From Deefgea salmonis (GTDB lineage: Bacteria > Pseudomonadota > Gammaproteobacteria > Burkholderiales > Chitinibacteraceae), in contig NZ_JAJAWG010000007.1 of assembly GCF_020531905.1 (NCBI RefSeq), forward strand, positions 62,001 to 126,000: a stretch of DNA of 64,000 nucleotides, read 5' to 3'. Both the position numbers and the translations under genes were made by a program. This document shows, one piece after another, positions 44,700 to 54,661 of the stretch (positions are counted from its first letter, which is position 1; each line of letters begins with the position of its first letter). The notes beneath the pieces were generated by a model. That model was not told where the DNA came from and searched no databases. It saw nothing but the letters and a program-made list of their open reading frames with translations.

Positions 44700-45233
44700 T
44701 TATTTGCTGCGCTGATAAGTTGCGGTGAGTTGCGCTTTTGCCAGTTGATGTTGGTTGAGCATAAAGCCGACTAAGGCACCGCTGGCATTGGCATCGACGG
44801 GGAGTTTTTCGGTATCTAACGCCCAGACGGTATAGATATAGCGGTGGGCTTTATCGCCAACGGGTGGGCAAGCGCCGCCGTAGCCGCTTTGGCCAAAGTC
44901 GGTGCGCGTTTCAAGTGCGCCGGCAGGCACTGCGCCGCTGGCAATCGATTGCACTTGGGCTGGGATATTGACCACATTCCAATGCCACCAGCCGCTACCC
45001 GTTGGTGCGTCTGGATCAAACACGGTAATGGCAAAGCTTTTGGTGCCTGCTGGGGCGTTTTTCCAGCTCAGTTGCGGTGAAATATTGGCACCACTGCAAC
45101 CAAAACCGTTGAATTCTTGCTTTTGAGTCATTGGCGCATTGGCTTGGATGTCTTGGCTGCTGAGTTGGAATTCAGCAGCAAAGGCGGTGTGAAGACTAAT
45201 GGCCATAAATAAAGCGGTGCTAATGCGTTTCAT
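44700..45233 (-). CDS. PEBP family protein (YbhB/YbcL-like), secreted
   Basis: 177 residues. Signal peptide MKRISTALFMAISLHTAFA, then the PEBP fold: GFGCSGANISPQLSWKNAPA, DPDAPTGSGWWHWNVVNIP, GQSGYGGACPPVGDKAHRY. Phosphatidylethanolamine-binding-like; bacterial role not known. The following gap 45234-45375 holds no gene. Confidence 0.9.
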   Translation of the reverse strand: MKRISTALFMAISLHTAFAAEFQLSSQDIQANAPMTQKQEFNGFGCSGANISPQLSWKNAPAGTKSFAITVFDPDAPTGSGWWHWNVVNIPAQVQSIASGAVPAGALETRTDFGQSGYGGACPPVGDKAHRYIYTVWALDTEKLPVDANASGALVGFMLNQHQLAKAQLTATYQRSK

Positions 45234-45375
45234 GATTGCGCTCCGTGTTGTTGAAAAGCCATCATACGCAGCATCTTAAAGGTGGATGATTCTGGAAAGC
45301 TCAGATTTTATCCTTAAACGCTCTATTTGGTTATTTATCTATTATTTTTGAGCGTTTAAGCGTTATCGCGATGAT

Positions 45376-46656
45376 TTAAACGCCGAATTGATCGCGCAAG
45401 GCGTAATACCAAGCGCCCAAAGCGGTGAGCGGTACGCGTAATAAGCGCCCGCCGGGAAAAGGGTGATGCGGCAGTTTGGCGAAGGCATCAAATTGACTGT
45501 AATGGCCTTGTATGGCTTGCGAAATTAAGCGCCCAGCCAAATGGGTGTAAGTCACGCCATGGCCGCTGCAGCCTTGTGAGTAATAGATATTTTTGTCTAG
45601 CCGCCCCATTTGCGGCAAACGCGATAGCGTTAAACAAAAATTGCCGGTCCACGCGTAATCAATGTGTACCTGACTAAGCTGCGGAAAAGTCTGGCGTAAA
45701 TTCGGCACAATCACCGCTTCAATATGCGCTAAATCGCGTGCGCCATAAGTAACGCCACCGCCGTAAATCAAGCGCCGATCGGCACTCAGACGATAATAAT
45801 CCAGCAAAAAATTACAATCTTCGACGCAATAATTGCTGGGAATCAGTTGCTCAGCCAGCGCACCCAGCGGCTCGGTGGCAACCACTTGGCTGCCACACGG
45901 CATGGTTTTGGCGGCGAGCTCAGGGATTAAATCGCCCAAATAGGCGTTGCAAGCCACAATCACAAATTGGCACCGCACCGCGCCTTGCGCGGTTTGTACT
46001 AATGGGCGGGTGCCGCGTTGAATTTGCGTGACCGCCGATTGCTCAAAGATTTGTCCGCCCAAGGATTCAAAAGCCGCCGCTTCACCCAGCGCCAGATTGA
46101 GTGGGTGCAGATGCCCGGCACTATGATCGACTAAGCCGCCGACATAGCGCTCACTGGCAACGGCTTGGCCAATGGCGGCTTTATCTAGCATTTCTAGCTG
46201 GGTATGGCCGTAGCGCTCCCAGAGTGCCTTTTGTGCAGCCAGATGCCCCAATTGTTTGTTGCTGATCGCCGCAAACAGACCGCCATTTTTAAGGTCGCAA
46301 TCGATTTGATAATGCGCGATTCTTTGGCGAATAATTTGATTGCCAGTAAACGCCATTGCGCCCAAAGCGTCGGCAGTGGCTTTGCCATATTGCCGTTCAA
46401 TCACATCCATATCGCGCGAATACGAATTCACGATTTGCCCGCCATTGCGCCCCGAAGCCCCCCAAGCGATTTGTGCTTGTTCCAAAATCACCACCTGATA
46501 ACCGGCTTCGGCTAAAAACAGTCCGGCCGAAATGCCGGTAAATCCGGCACCAATAATGCAGATATCCACGTCTAAATCGCGGTTGAGTTCAGGCCTTGCT
46601 GGCTGTGGATGGGCGCTGGCGGCGTAATACGAGGCGGCGTGCTTGAGTTGACTCAT
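45376..46656 (-). CDS. puuB: Gamma-glutamylputrescine oxidase-like FAD oxidoreductase
   Basis: 426 residues, ATG at 46656 with GGAAAA upstream. DAO-type FAD domain: CIIGAGFTGISAGLFLAEAG, WGASGRNGGQIV, LIYGGGVTYG and GCSGHGVTYTHLAGRLI. It oxidises gamma-glutamylputrescine to the aldehyde in the Puu pathway. Beside puuA and puuD; substrate assigned from that context. Confidence 0.85.
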   Translation of the reverse strand: MSQLKHAASYYAASAHPQPARPELNRDLDVDICIIGAGFTGISAGLFLAEAGYQVVILEQAQIAWGASGRNGGQIVNSYSRDMDVIERQYGKATADALGAMAFTGNQIIRQRIAHYQIDCDLKNGGLFAAISNKQLGHLAAQKALWERYGHTQLEMLDKAAIGQAVASERYVGGLVDHSAGHLHPLNLALGEAAAFESLGGQIFEQSAVTQIQRGTRPLVQTAQGAVRCQFVIVACNAYLGDLIPELAAKTMPCGSQVVATEPLGALAEQLIPSNYCVEDCNFLLDYYRLSADRRLIYGGGVTYGARDLAHIEAVIVPNLRQTFPQLSQVHIDYAWTGNFCLTLSRLPQMGRLDKNIYYSQGCSGHGVTYTHLAGRLISQAIQGHYSQFDAFAKLPHHPFPGGRLLRVPLTALGAWYYALRDQFGV

Positions 46657-46681
46657 AGGGTTTTCCGTTGGCAAAACAGCA

Positions 46682-48010
46682 TCAAACATGCAATAGCAAG
46701 TGCTTACGCTCCCAAGGGCTGATCACTTTGGCGTATTCGATGTATTCCGATTGTTTGACGGCGCAATAGGCGGTAATGAATTTTTCACCCAGCACCTCGG
46801 CAATCGGCGCGCATTCGGCCAATTGGTTGATCGCGCCTTCTAGCTCTCTGGCAAATGCAAACGGCAGACTATATGCATCGCCCGTGAGCGGTTCAGTCGG
46901 CTCGAGTTGTTCGACAATACCCAAATAAGCGCAAGCCAAAGTAGCGGCCAATGCCAAGTAGGGATTGCAATCGACCCCCGGCACGCGGTTTTCAATTCGC
47001 CGCGCTGCAGGGGTGGAGTACGGAATACGAATACCGCAAGTGCGGTTATCAAAACCCCATTGCACATTAATCGGGGCGGCATAGTAGCGAGTGAGACGGC
47101 GATAGCTATTTACAAACGGTGCAAATAGCGAAATCACCGCCGGAAAGTATTTTTGCATGCCAGCGATCGATTGATAAAACACCGTGCTCGGTTGGCCGTC
47201 GTCGTTGGAGTAAATATTTTTACCGCTGGTTTTATCGACCACACTCATATGAATATGCATGGCCGATCCGGGCTCATGCTCCATCGGTTTGGCCATAAAA
47301 GTGGCATACATTTGATGGCGAATCGCTGCTTCGCGCACCGTGCGTTTAAATAAGAAAATCTGATCGGCTAATTCTAAGGCGTTGCCATGCAAGAAATTGA
47401 TTTCCATTTGGCAAGCGCCGACTTCATGAATCAAGGTGTCGATTTGTAATCCTTGCGCGTCGCAATAGTCATAGACGTCTTCGAATAAATCGTCATATTC
47501 ATTCACCGCATCAATCGAATACGCTTTGCGTCCGGTTTCGGGCCGGCCTGTTCGCCCGAGTGGTGGTTGCAAGGGCAGGTCGGGGTCGCGATTAATATCG
47601 ACCAGATAAAACTCCATTTCGGGCGCAACCACCGGCTCCCAGCCGCGCTCTTCATAAAGCTTTAATACCCGCCGCAATACATAGCGGGGTGATAGCTCAA
47701 CGGGGGTGCCGTCAAAATGAAAACAATCATGAATCACTTGCGCCACCGGGTCTTTGGCCCAAGGCACCAGGCGAATGGTATTGGGGTCGGGAATGAGCAC
47801 CATATCGGGATCGGTACTGGGGGTGATGCCTTCGGCGTATTCACCGGTCACGGTTTGCACCAGCACCACTTGCGGCAAGCGCATGCCGTCGTCTTCGTTA
47901 AATTTTTCGCGCGGTACGATTTTGCCACGGGCAATCCCCGTAAAATCAGGGGTTACGCATTCCACTTCGGTGATTCGCCGCTCGCGCAGCCATTCGCTAA
48001 TTAAGCTCAT
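46682..48010 (-). CDS. puuA: Gamma-glutamylputrescine synthetase
   Basis: 442 residues, glutamine-synthetase fold. EMEFYLVDI, EVGACQMEINFLHGN, HEPGSAMHIHMSV and RIPYSTPAARRIENRVPG are the ATP and metal-binding regions. It ligates glutamate to putrescine. AAGGA lies six bases before the third ATG of an ATGATGATG run, so the start at 48010 is preferred. puuD lies 57 bp upstream, puuB 25 bp downstream. Confidence 0.88.
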   Translation of the reverse strand: MSLISEWLRERRITEVECVTPDFTGIARGKIVPREKFNEDDGMRLPQVVLVQTVTGEYAEGITPSTDPDMVLIPDPNTIRLVPWAKDPVAQVIHDCFHFDGTPVELSPRYVLRRVLKLYEERGWEPVVAPEMEFYLVDINRDPDLPLQPPLGRTGRPETGRKAYSIDAVNEYDDLFEDVYDYCDAQGLQIDTLIHEVGACQMEINFLHGNALELADQIFLFKRTVREAAIRHQMYATFMAKPMEHEPGSAMHIHMSVVDKTSGKNIYSNDDGQPSTVFYQSIAGMQKYFPAVISLFAPFVNSYRRLTRYYAAPINVQWGFDNRTCGIRIPYSTPAARRIENRVPGVDCNPYLALAATLACAYLGIVEQLEPTEPLTGDAYSLPFAFARELEGAINQLAECAPIAEVLGEKFITAYCAVKQSEYIEYAKVISPWERKHLLLHV

Positions 48011-48067
48011 CATCATTCCTTCAAACAAAAGTGCTGCGCTTGGGTGAGGTCGGATTGTCTTACCCGC

Positions 48068-48817
48068 TTAAGCGAAATGTTTATGTTGGTAATGCGCCTG
48101 ACAGGCAGCAGCAAAAGCGTTAAAGATCGCCATCGATAGAGGGTTGTCGGCGTATTGCCATTCTGGATGCCACTGCACCGCCAGATTAAAGCTTGGCGTG
48201 TCGGCCAAGCGAAACGCTTCGATTAAGCCGTCAGGTGCAATCGCTTCGGCGACTAAACCGTGGCCTAATTGTTTGACGCCTTGTTGATGCAGCGAGTTGA
48301 CCATTGCTTGTTGCTGTCCGTAGAGGCGGTGCAGTAAGCCGTCAGCCACCAGCTCGATCGGGTGAGCCAAACCATACATGGTGTCGATATCCCCTTCGGG
48401 TTCGCGGTGATCGAGCATGTGATCCAAGGTTTGAATTTGTTGATGCAGGCTGCCACCGAAAGCGACATTGATTTCTTGAGCGCCACGGCATAAGCCCAAT
48501 ATCGGGATGTGGGCGGCAATGGCGGCGCGAATTAAGGGCAGCGTGGTGGCGTCGCGTTCGGCATCGTTAAAATCATCGGCTAAGGGCGTGCCGCCATAAT
48601 GCTCGGGTTCAATATTGCTATTGCTACCGGTAAACAGCAGCCCGTCGACCAGTGATAAAATTTGCGCGTGATCGCGAGCGCCTAGTGCGGGGATCAATAG
48701 CGGCAAGCCGCCGGTTCCGGCGATGGCGGCGAGGTATTTTTCACCGACTAGATGATAAAAATGGCCACTTTCTAAGCGCCAGCGGCAGCAAACAATACCA
48801 ATGATGGGTAGACCCAT
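48068..48817 (-). CDS. puuD: Gamma-glutamyl-GABA hydrolase
   Basis: 249 residues, class I glutamine amidotransferase-like. Nucleophile Cys in PILGLCRGAQEINVAFGG and His in NLAVQWHPEWQ. It releases GABA from gamma-glutamyl-GABA, the last cleaving step of the Puu pathway. Starts 14 bp after ald on the same strand. Confidence 0.9.
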   Translation of the reverse strand: MGLPIIGIVCCRWRLESGHFYHLVGEKYLAAIAGTGGLPLLIPALGARDHAQILSLVDGLLFTGSNSNIEPEHYGGTPLADDFNDAERDATTLPLIRAAIAAHIPILGLCRGAQEINVAFGGSLHQQIQTLDHMLDHREPEGDIDTMYGLAHPIELVADGLLHRLYGQQQAMVNSLHQQGVKQLGHGLVAEAIAPDGLIEAFRLADTPSFNLAVQWHPEWQYADNPLSMAIFNAFAAACQAHYQHKHFA

Positions 48818-48831
48818 AATGATCTCTTTAT

Positions 48832-49956
48832 TTAAATCATGGTCTCAATGACTTGTTCACTCGGGGTGTAATCGAGCGCTAAATCCCGCGCCACCGCGGC
48901 ATAAGTGAGCTTGCCACGGCAGATGTTGAGGCCATTGCGTAAGTGCGGATCATTTTGCAAGGCGCGTTGCCAACCTTGATTGGCGATAGCCAGCGCAAAC
49001 GGCAAAGTGGCATTAGTCAGCGCCAAGGTGGCGGTTCGCGCCACGCCGCCGGGCATATTGGCGACGCAGTAATGAATCACATTGTCGACCACATACGTTG
49101 GCGACTCATGCGTGGTGGCGTGCGAGGTTTCAAAGCAGCCGCCTTGATCGATCGCCACGTCGACTAACACCGAGCCCGGTTTCATGAGCTTAAGCATTTG
49201 CCGAGAGATTAATTTGGGCGCCGCAGCACCGGGGATGAGCACTGCACCAATGACTAAATCGGCGCTGGCGAGCGCGACTTCGATGGCGTCGGTGGTCGAA
49301 AACAGCGTGGTCAGTTGCGGACCAAATTGAGCGTCTAGTTCTTTAAGGCGCGCTAAAGACACATCAAACAGCGATACGTTGGCACCTAAACCCAGCGCCA
49401 TTCTGGCGGCATTGATACCGACCACGCCACCGCCTAACACGATCACATTGGCCGGCGCGACGCCGGGCACGCCGCTCAGCAAAATCCCCGAGCCGCCTTG
49501 GGTTTTTTCTAGGCAATGCGCGCCAGCTTGAATCGACATTCGCCCAGCCACTTCGGACATCGGCGCTAATAATGGCAAACCACCGCGTGCATCGGTGACG
49601 GTTTCATAGGCAATGGCAATGCATTCGCTGGCCAGCAGGCCTTGGGTTTGTTCTGGATCAGCGGCGAGGTGCAAATAAGTAAACAAGATTTGCCCGGGCC
49701 GCAGTTGGGCAATTTCACTGGCTTGCGGCTCTTTGACTTTGATAATCATCTCGGCGCGTTGGTAAATTTCTTGCGCCGAATCGACGATCTGCGCACCGGC
49801 GCCGATGTAATGGTGGGCGGTAAAACCCACCGCGTCGCCTGCGTATTGCTGGATTAACACTTGATGGCCGTGTTTGACGAGTTCTTTCACCCCGCTTGGA
49901 GTAAGGCCAACACGATATTCGTGATTTTTAATTTCTTTCGGTATGCCGATCAACAT
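48832..49956 (-). CDS. ald: Alanine dehydrogenase
   Basis: 374 residues from the ATG at 49956 (AAGGTG upstream), the normal family length. MLIGIPKEIKNHEYRVGLTP, EPQASEIAQLRPGQILFTYL, VIVLGGGVVGINAARMALGL (NAD loop) and NMPGGVARTAT are diagnostic. It interconverts alanine and pyruvate/ammonia with NAD. Its place between puuD and puuC suggests a link of amine-nitrogen flux to alanine. Confidence 0.95.
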   Translation of the reverse strand: MLIGIPKEIKNHEYRVGLTPSGVKELVKHGHQVLIQQYAGDAVGFTAHHYIGAGAQIVDSAQEIYQRAEMIIKVKEPQASEIAQLRPGQILFTYLHLAADPEQTQGLLASECIAIAYETVTDARGGLPLLAPMSEVAGRMSIQAGAHCLEKTQGGSGILLSGVPGVAPANVIVLGGGVVGINAARMALGLGANVSLFDVSLARLKELDAQFGPQLTTLFSTTDAIEVALASADLVIGAVLIPGAAAPKLISRQMLKLMKPGSVLVDVAIDQGGCFETSHATTHESPTYVVDNVIHYCVANMPGGVARTATLALTNATLPFALAIANQGWQRALQNDPHLRNGLNICRGKLTYAAVARDLALDYTPSEQVIETMI

Positions 49957-50324
49957 CTGATTCACCTTGGCGCGCAATGGCGATGATTATTTTTAACGAG
50001 CTTACTTAGAGTGTAGCTAGGTAATTGCCTTTTCCAAGGTCGGTTTCTTAGCATTGCTGACGATTGATTGACCAAGCGACTTTTAGATTGCAGGTTCGGC
50101 AGAGTATTGCTGGCATCAGCGCCAGTGCGCGACAAAACCCGCGTCAACAGTTTCTGGCCATGGTGTATGCTAAAAGTCAGCTTGTTTTGGTATTAACCAA
50201 CAGTTCAATAGGGTATTTGATCGATAGCGCGGCCAGTCAATCGAGTTCACTTGGCCGCATTGCTCGTTGCTCAATCGCGCAATCTGCGCCGCATTGTATA
50301 AAGTCACCTTACAAGAGATGCATC

Positions 50325-51803
50325 ATGGCAAAAACTCAGCAAGATTGGTCGGCGCTCGCCGCGCAGTTGCAGTTTGAAGGGCGCGCTTTTATTGATGGCG
50401 CGTATTGCCAAACCGCGAATACTTTTCCTTGTATTAATCCAGCCACGCAGCAGGTTTTGGCCGCAGTGAGTCTGTGCACGGACATTGAAGTGAATACCGC
50501 GGTGCGTGCGGCGCGCGCAGCGTTTAATGATCAGCGTTGGGCGGGCTTGGCGCCTGCTGTGCGTAAAGGTATTTTGCTGCGTTTGGCGGCGTTGATTCGT
50601 GAGCACGCCAATACGCTGGCCTTGCTGGAAAGCCTCGACACCGGCAAGCCGATTTCGGACGCTTTAGCGGTGGATATTGCCGGTAGTGCGTATTGTATTC
50701 AGTGGTATGCCGAGGCGATTGATAAAGTCGGTGGTGAGGTGGTGCCCGTGGCGGGCAATATGCTGGGTATGGTGACGCGAGAGGCAGTGGGCGTGGTCGC
50801 TGCGGTGGTACCCTGGAATTTTCCACTTTTGATGAGTAGCTGGAAAATCGCCCCAGCTTTGGCCATGGGTAATTCGGTGATTTTAAAACCATCCGAAAAA
50901 TCGCCACTAACGGCGATTTATATTGCGGCTTTAGCCAAAACAGCGGGATTGCCCGATGGCGTGTTGCAAGTGCTACCGGGCGCGGCTGAAACTGGGCGCT
51001 TATTGGCTGAGCATCTTGACGTGGATTGCATCACTTTTACCGGCTCAACCGCAGTGGGTAAAGCGATTATGCAAGCGGCGGCACAGAGTAATTTAAAGCG
51101 CGTTTGGCTCGAGCTGGGCGGCAAATCGCCAAATATTATTTTGGCCGATTGCCCTGATGTGCGCGTTGCCGCTGCAGCCGCAGCGGGGGGGATTTTTTAT
51201 AATCAAGGTGAAATGTGCTCGGCAGGCTCGCGGATTTTAGTGCAAAAGGCGATTTATCCTGAATTTATGGCCGCCTTGCAAGCGGCGGCTAAGGATTATG
51301 CGCCAGCTAATCCGCTCGATCCAGCTTGTAAAATGGGCGCGATCATTGATCAGATTCAATACCAAAAAGTATTGGCTTGGATTGAGCTTGGCAAGCAAGA
51401 GGCCGAGTGGTTGGGCGGTGGTGAAGCGGTGCATGTGGCGTCGGGTTGGTTTATTACCCCGGCGATTTTTAAAGCCAGCCCATCAGCGCGCATTGCGCGT
51501 GAAGAAATTTTTGGCCCGGTGGCGACGGTGCTGGTGTTTGATACGCCAGATGAAGCGATTGCCATGGCCAATGACAGCGAATACGGTTTGGCCGCCGCAG
51601 TGTGGACGTCGGACTTAAATACTGCGCATCAAATGGCCAAGCAATTGCGCGCCGCAACGGTGTGGATTAATTGCTACGACGAAGGGGGAGATATGAACCT
51701 GCCTTTTGGTGGCTATAAGCAATCGGGCAATGGCCGCGATAAGTCGCTACACGCATTAGAAAAATACACCGAATTGAAATCGACTTTGATTAAATTGTTT
51801 TAA
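50325..51803 (+). CDS. puuC: Gamma-glutamyl-gamma-aminobutyraldehyde dehydrogenase
   Basis: 492 residues from the ATG at 50325. Aldehyde dehydrogenase: VVPWNFPLLMSSWKIAPAL, FTGSTAVGKAIM, LELGGKSPNII (Glu) and NQGEMCSAGSRI (catalytic Cys). It is divergent from ald and fits the Puu pathway. The 368-bp gap before it (49957-50324) holds the divergent promoters; the in-frame extension to 50064 has no support. Confidence 0.9.
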   Translation: MAKTQQDWSALAAQLQFEGRAFIDGAYCQTANTFPCINPATQQVLAAVSLCTDIEVNTAVRAARAAFNDQRWAGLAPAVRKGILLRLAALIREHANTLALLESLDTGKPISDALAVDIAGSAYCIQWYAEAIDKVGGEVVPVAGNMLGMVTREAVGVVAAVVPWNFPLLMSSWKIAPALAMGNSVILKPSEKSPLTAIYIAALAKTAGLPDGVLQVLPGAAETGRLLAEHLDVDCITFTGSTAVGKAIMQAAAQSNLKRVWLELGGKSPNIILADCPDVRVAAAAAAGGIFYNQGEMCSAGSRILVQKAIYPEFMAALQAAAKDYAPANPLDPACKMGAIIDQIQYQKVLAWIELGKQEAEWLGGGEAVHVASGWFITPAIFKASPSARIAREEIFGPVATVLVFDTPDEAIAMANDSEYGLAAAVWTSDLNTAHQMAKQLRAATVWINCYDEGGDMNLPFGGYKQSGNGRDKSLHALEKYTELKSTLIKLF

Positions 51804-51862
51804 AACAAAGAAATTGGCAATTGATCCACTGTATTACGATGCACTGCATTTAAAATAGTAAA

Positions 51863-51911
51863 GGGTATTGAACGCTAGGCCTTATTTTAATAAGTCTAGC
51901 GTTCAATACCC
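51863..51911. repeat. 49-bp GGGTAT-ATACCC element, near-perfect hairpin
   Basis: GGGTATTGAACGCTAG...CTAGCGTTCAATACCC, the most regular member, flanked by AAA and TTT; it may also end puuC. Confidence 0.8.
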
Positions 51912-51991
51912 TTTTGTTTTTTTGAGGTTTATTGGCATCGATTGCCGCTGCTTTTCAAATTGCGGCTTTTTTTAGTATAAAATCATTGCCG

Positions 51992-52300
51992 ATGGATTCC
52001 CAGCGAGCGCGCATCTTATTTTGCTCTAAACAGCGGCATTGTTTTCATCGGCGCAAAGCCAAAGTGTTCCGCTGCCAGCAGCTGGTGAGTGAATTGGCGT
52101 TGCTTGGCGTGGCTGTATTTGCGCCGCAATGGACTGTTGGAACGGCCTATTTGCATTGCGATGCGGGCGATCTGGCTGCGCTACGCGTGGCGATTGAGAT
52201 GTTGATTCGGGATGTTGTGATTCAGGATGCTGTGATTCGGGCATCAATGCCCAAGGTAAGACAAAGGATAAACAATGAGTACCCGAGTATTATTTGTTGA
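51992..52300 (+). CDS. Possible hypothetical protein before the response regulator
   Basis: About 102 residues from the ATG at 51992. Basic start (SQRARILFCSKQRHCFHRRK), then LVSELALLGVAVFAP. A tail has an imperfect tandem repeat (GATGTTGTGATTCAG near 52210 and GATGCTGTGATTCGG near 52225). It overlaps the next gene by 26 bp and no ribosome site is clear. Not recognised; may be spurious. Confidence 0.3.
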   Translation: MDSQRARILFCSKQRHCFHRRKAKVFRCQQLVSELALLGVAVFAPQWTVGTAYLHCDAGDLAALRVAIEMLIRDVVIQDAVIRASMPKVRQRINNEYPSIIC

Positions 52301-52994
52301 AGACGACGCTGAATTAGCCGAATTAATTGGCGGTTTTTTGCGCTCGTTTGAGTTTACCGTCGAAGTACTCGGCGATGGTTTAGGGGTGAATGACAATGTG
52401 AAAGCCAATCCTCCTGATTTGATTTTGCTCGATATTATGTTGCCCGGTAAAGATGGCTTGACCATTTGCCGCGAATTGCGTGAGTTTTATACTGGACCGA
52501 TTGTGCTGCTCACCTCGCTCAATAGCGATATGAATCAGATTTTGGGCTTTGAAATCGGCGCGACTGATTACGTAGTTAAAACCACGCCGCCTTCGGTGCT
52601 ATTGGCGCGGATTCGTTCTCATTTACGCCACGCCGGTAGTGGCAGCCTGCTGGCGGCAGTGCCGGTGCAAGATCAATCACGGCTTAATTTTGGACGTTTG
52701 CAAATTGATGCCCGTAATCGCAGCGCGGTGTATCGCGGCGAACAAATGGGTTTGTCCAGTAGCGATTTTGATTTGCTGTGGGAATTGGCCAGCCACGCCG
52801 GCGAGATTTTAAGCCGTGATCATTTGCTGAAAAAACTGCGCGGTATTGAATACGATGGCCTAGATCGCAGTATGGATGTGGCGATTTCTCGCTTACGTAA
52901 AAAACTCGACGACGATCCGATTGACCCCCGCAAAATCAAAACCATTCGTAACAAAGGGTATTTGTTTGCGAGCGATATCTGGCAAGACGAGTAA
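52275..52994 (+). CDS. Response regulator, RstA-like
   Basis: 239 residues. Receiver with acidic EDDAEL, phospho-acceptor Asp in LILLDIMLPGKDG, LLTS and Lys in DYVVKTTPPSVLLARI (the VVK-xxxP pattern of RstA), then an OmpR winged-helix DNA-binding domain (LSSSDFDLLWELASHAGEIL, LDRSMDVAISRLRKKL). Partner kinase is 220 bp downstream. Confidence 0.92.
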   Translation: MSTRVLFVEDDAELAELIGGFLRSFEFTVEVLGDGLGVNDNVKANPPDLILLDIMLPGKDGLTICRELREFYTGPIVLLTSLNSDMNQILGFEIGATDYVVKTTPPSVLLARIRSHLRHAGSGSLLAAVPVQDQSRLNFGRLQIDARNRSAVYRGEQMGLSSSDFDLLWELASHAGEILSRDHLLKKLRGIEYDGLDRSMDVAISRLRKKLDDDPIDPRKIKTIRNKGYLFASDIWQDE

Positions 52995-53004
52995 TCATAT
53001 ACCC
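52956..53004. repeat. 49-bp GGGTAT-ATACCC element over a gene end
   Basis: GGGTAT at 52956 (inside the KGYLF codons of the response regulator) to ATACCC at 53004, 49 bp. The first half is coding, so part of the match could be chance. Confidence 0.4.
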
Positions 53005-53042
53005 TAGTATTTATTCTAAATACGAGGGTGAAAAAATGATTT

Positions 53043-53168
53043 ACCACAGAGGCACAGAGACACAGAGAAAACCATTAGATTGGGTGCTGTAGCGAAACCA
53101 AAACTGATTTTGTTCAAAGGTGTCTTTTGTTTTTCCTCTGCGTCTCTGCGTCTCTGTGCCTCTGTGGT
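53043..53168. repeat. Intergenic inverted repeat, ACCACAGAGGCACAGAG family
   Basis: ACCACAGAGGCACAGAGA (53043-53060) and its exact complement at 53151-53168, plus further CACAGAG / CTCTGCG arms. Same outer arm as 2679-2756. It separates the regulator and kinase genes. Confidence 0.78.
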
Positions 53169-53214
53169 GAGGTTTTTCTAGCCATATTCTAATATTTCGC
53201 CCCTCGGATTTTTC

Positions 53215-54510
53215 ATGCGCCAAGTTTTTTTGCGATTTTATTTGACCGTTGTCGTGTGTTTTTTGGCCACGTCTTTACTGATTGGCGGCATTTATAAGCA
53301 GCTGATTGAGCGCACTAATCAGCGCTACCTCACCGATATTTTTAAATCGACGGTGTCGATTATTGAAGAAGAACTTGGCGATTTGCCGCCGTCGTTATGG
53401 CATGACGAAGCATCGCGTTTGCGCGGTAAATTGCCAGTGCCGGTGCAAATTGAAAAGCTCGGCGAATACAGCTTAAGCGCCGAGAATCAACGATCTTTAG
53501 AAAAGGGCGACATTATTTTATTGCTCGATAAAGGGCTTTATATTCACCGGATTCACAAAACCGATCAAATGGTGGTGTTGGGGCCGATTCCATTTTTGAC
53601 CGATTTGGATAATATTTCTTGGCTCGATTTTCTGGCCTTATTGATGATGGGGGCGGCGCTGGGCTTGCCAACGTGGCTTTGGTTGCGACCATTTTGGCGT
53701 GATTTATTGCAAATCATTCAACAAAGCCGCCGCGTAGGGCAGGGCGATTTTGCCGCCCGAGTCAAACTCGACGAAAGCTCGGCCTTGGCGTCTTTGGGCG
53801 TGACCTTCAATAGTATGGCGCAAGACGTTGAGCAGCTGACCAGCTCGCGGCGCGCCATGATTGATGCGGTCTCGCATGATTTACGCACGCCGTTAGCGCG
53901 GATGCGTTATCGCTTAGAGGCGATTAAATCCGGCACCGACAGTGGCCCGCAAGTGGCGGCGTTAGAGCGTGATTTAGGGCAGATTGACGCCTTGATCGAA
54001 GAATGGCTAACGATGTCGAGCTTAGATAGCCCGCAAATGCAGATGAATATCCAGCCGCAAGCGATGTTGCCTTGGCTGGGTAAACTTGCCGCAGAGTTGA
54101 GCTTGAGTGGCAAAGCGCCGGTGGTCGTGAATCAAATCGATCTGCTTGACCCATATCTGGAAATGGATAGTTATTACTTTGGCCGTGCGGTGAGCAATGT
54201 GTTAAGTAATGCCCGCCGCTATGGTGGCGATACTATTGTCATGACTTTGAAGTGGCATGAAGGCATGGCGCAATTAATGATTGATGATAATGGCGAGGGG
54301 ATTCCAGAGGAGCAACGCAGTCGTTTATTGCAACCTTTTACGCGCATGGAAGGCAGCCGTAATAAAGCCACCGGTGGTTTTGGTTTGGGGTTGGCGATTG
54401 TGGCGATGATTTTGCGTGGCCATGGCGGGCAGGTGAGTATTGAGAGTGCGCCAGCGGGCGGGGCGCGGATTATTTTGGCGTGGCCTTGTGCTTTACGGCT
54501 CGACCTGTAA
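53215..54510 (+). CDS. Sensor histidine kinase, RstB-like
   Basis: 431 residues. One helix (LTVVVCFLATSLLIGGIY), periplasmic sensor (about 30-135), second helix, HAMP (RDLLQIIQQSRRVGQGDFAA), HisKA with AVSHDLRTPLARMRYRLE, and HATPase: NVLSNARRYGG, DDNGEGIPEEQR, GGFGLGLAIV. Partner of the upstream RstA-like regulator. Confidence 0.92.
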   Translation: MRQVFLRFYLTVVVCFLATSLLIGGIYKQLIERTNQRYLTDIFKSTVSIIEEELGDLPPSLWHDEASRLRGKLPVPVQIEKLGEYSLSAENQRSLEKGDIILLLDKGLYIHRIHKTDQMVVLGPIPFLTDLDNISWLDFLALLMMGAALGLPTWLWLRPFWRDLLQIIQQSRRVGQGDFAARVKLDESSALASLGVTFNSMAQDVEQLTSSRRAMIDAVSHDLRTPLARMRYRLEAIKSGTDSGPQVAALERDLGQIDALIEEWLTMSSLDSPQMQMNIQPQAMLPWLGKLAAELSLSGKAPVVVNQIDLLDPYLEMDSYYFGRAVSNVLSNARRYGGDTIVMTLKWHEGMAQLMIDDNGEGIPEEQRSRLLQPFTRMEGSRNKATGGFGLGLAIVAMILRGHGGQVSIESAPAGGARIILAWPCALRLDL

Positions 54511-54661
54511 GTAAACTGCAAGTAATGTAACTTAACTACGTACTTTCAGTTACAAGACGCAACCAAGGTCCACTTCTCTCTTTAGTACGCCCAACGCATA
54601 ATCCGTTCCGTCAAAGCTGCGATACAAATCCAGCTAACCCCAATTTTAAGAGATGATCAAA

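Noticed and set aside
50064-50324. In-frame extension of puuC
   Set aside because: 87 extra residues without family resemblance; the normal aldehyde dehydrogenase start is at 50325.
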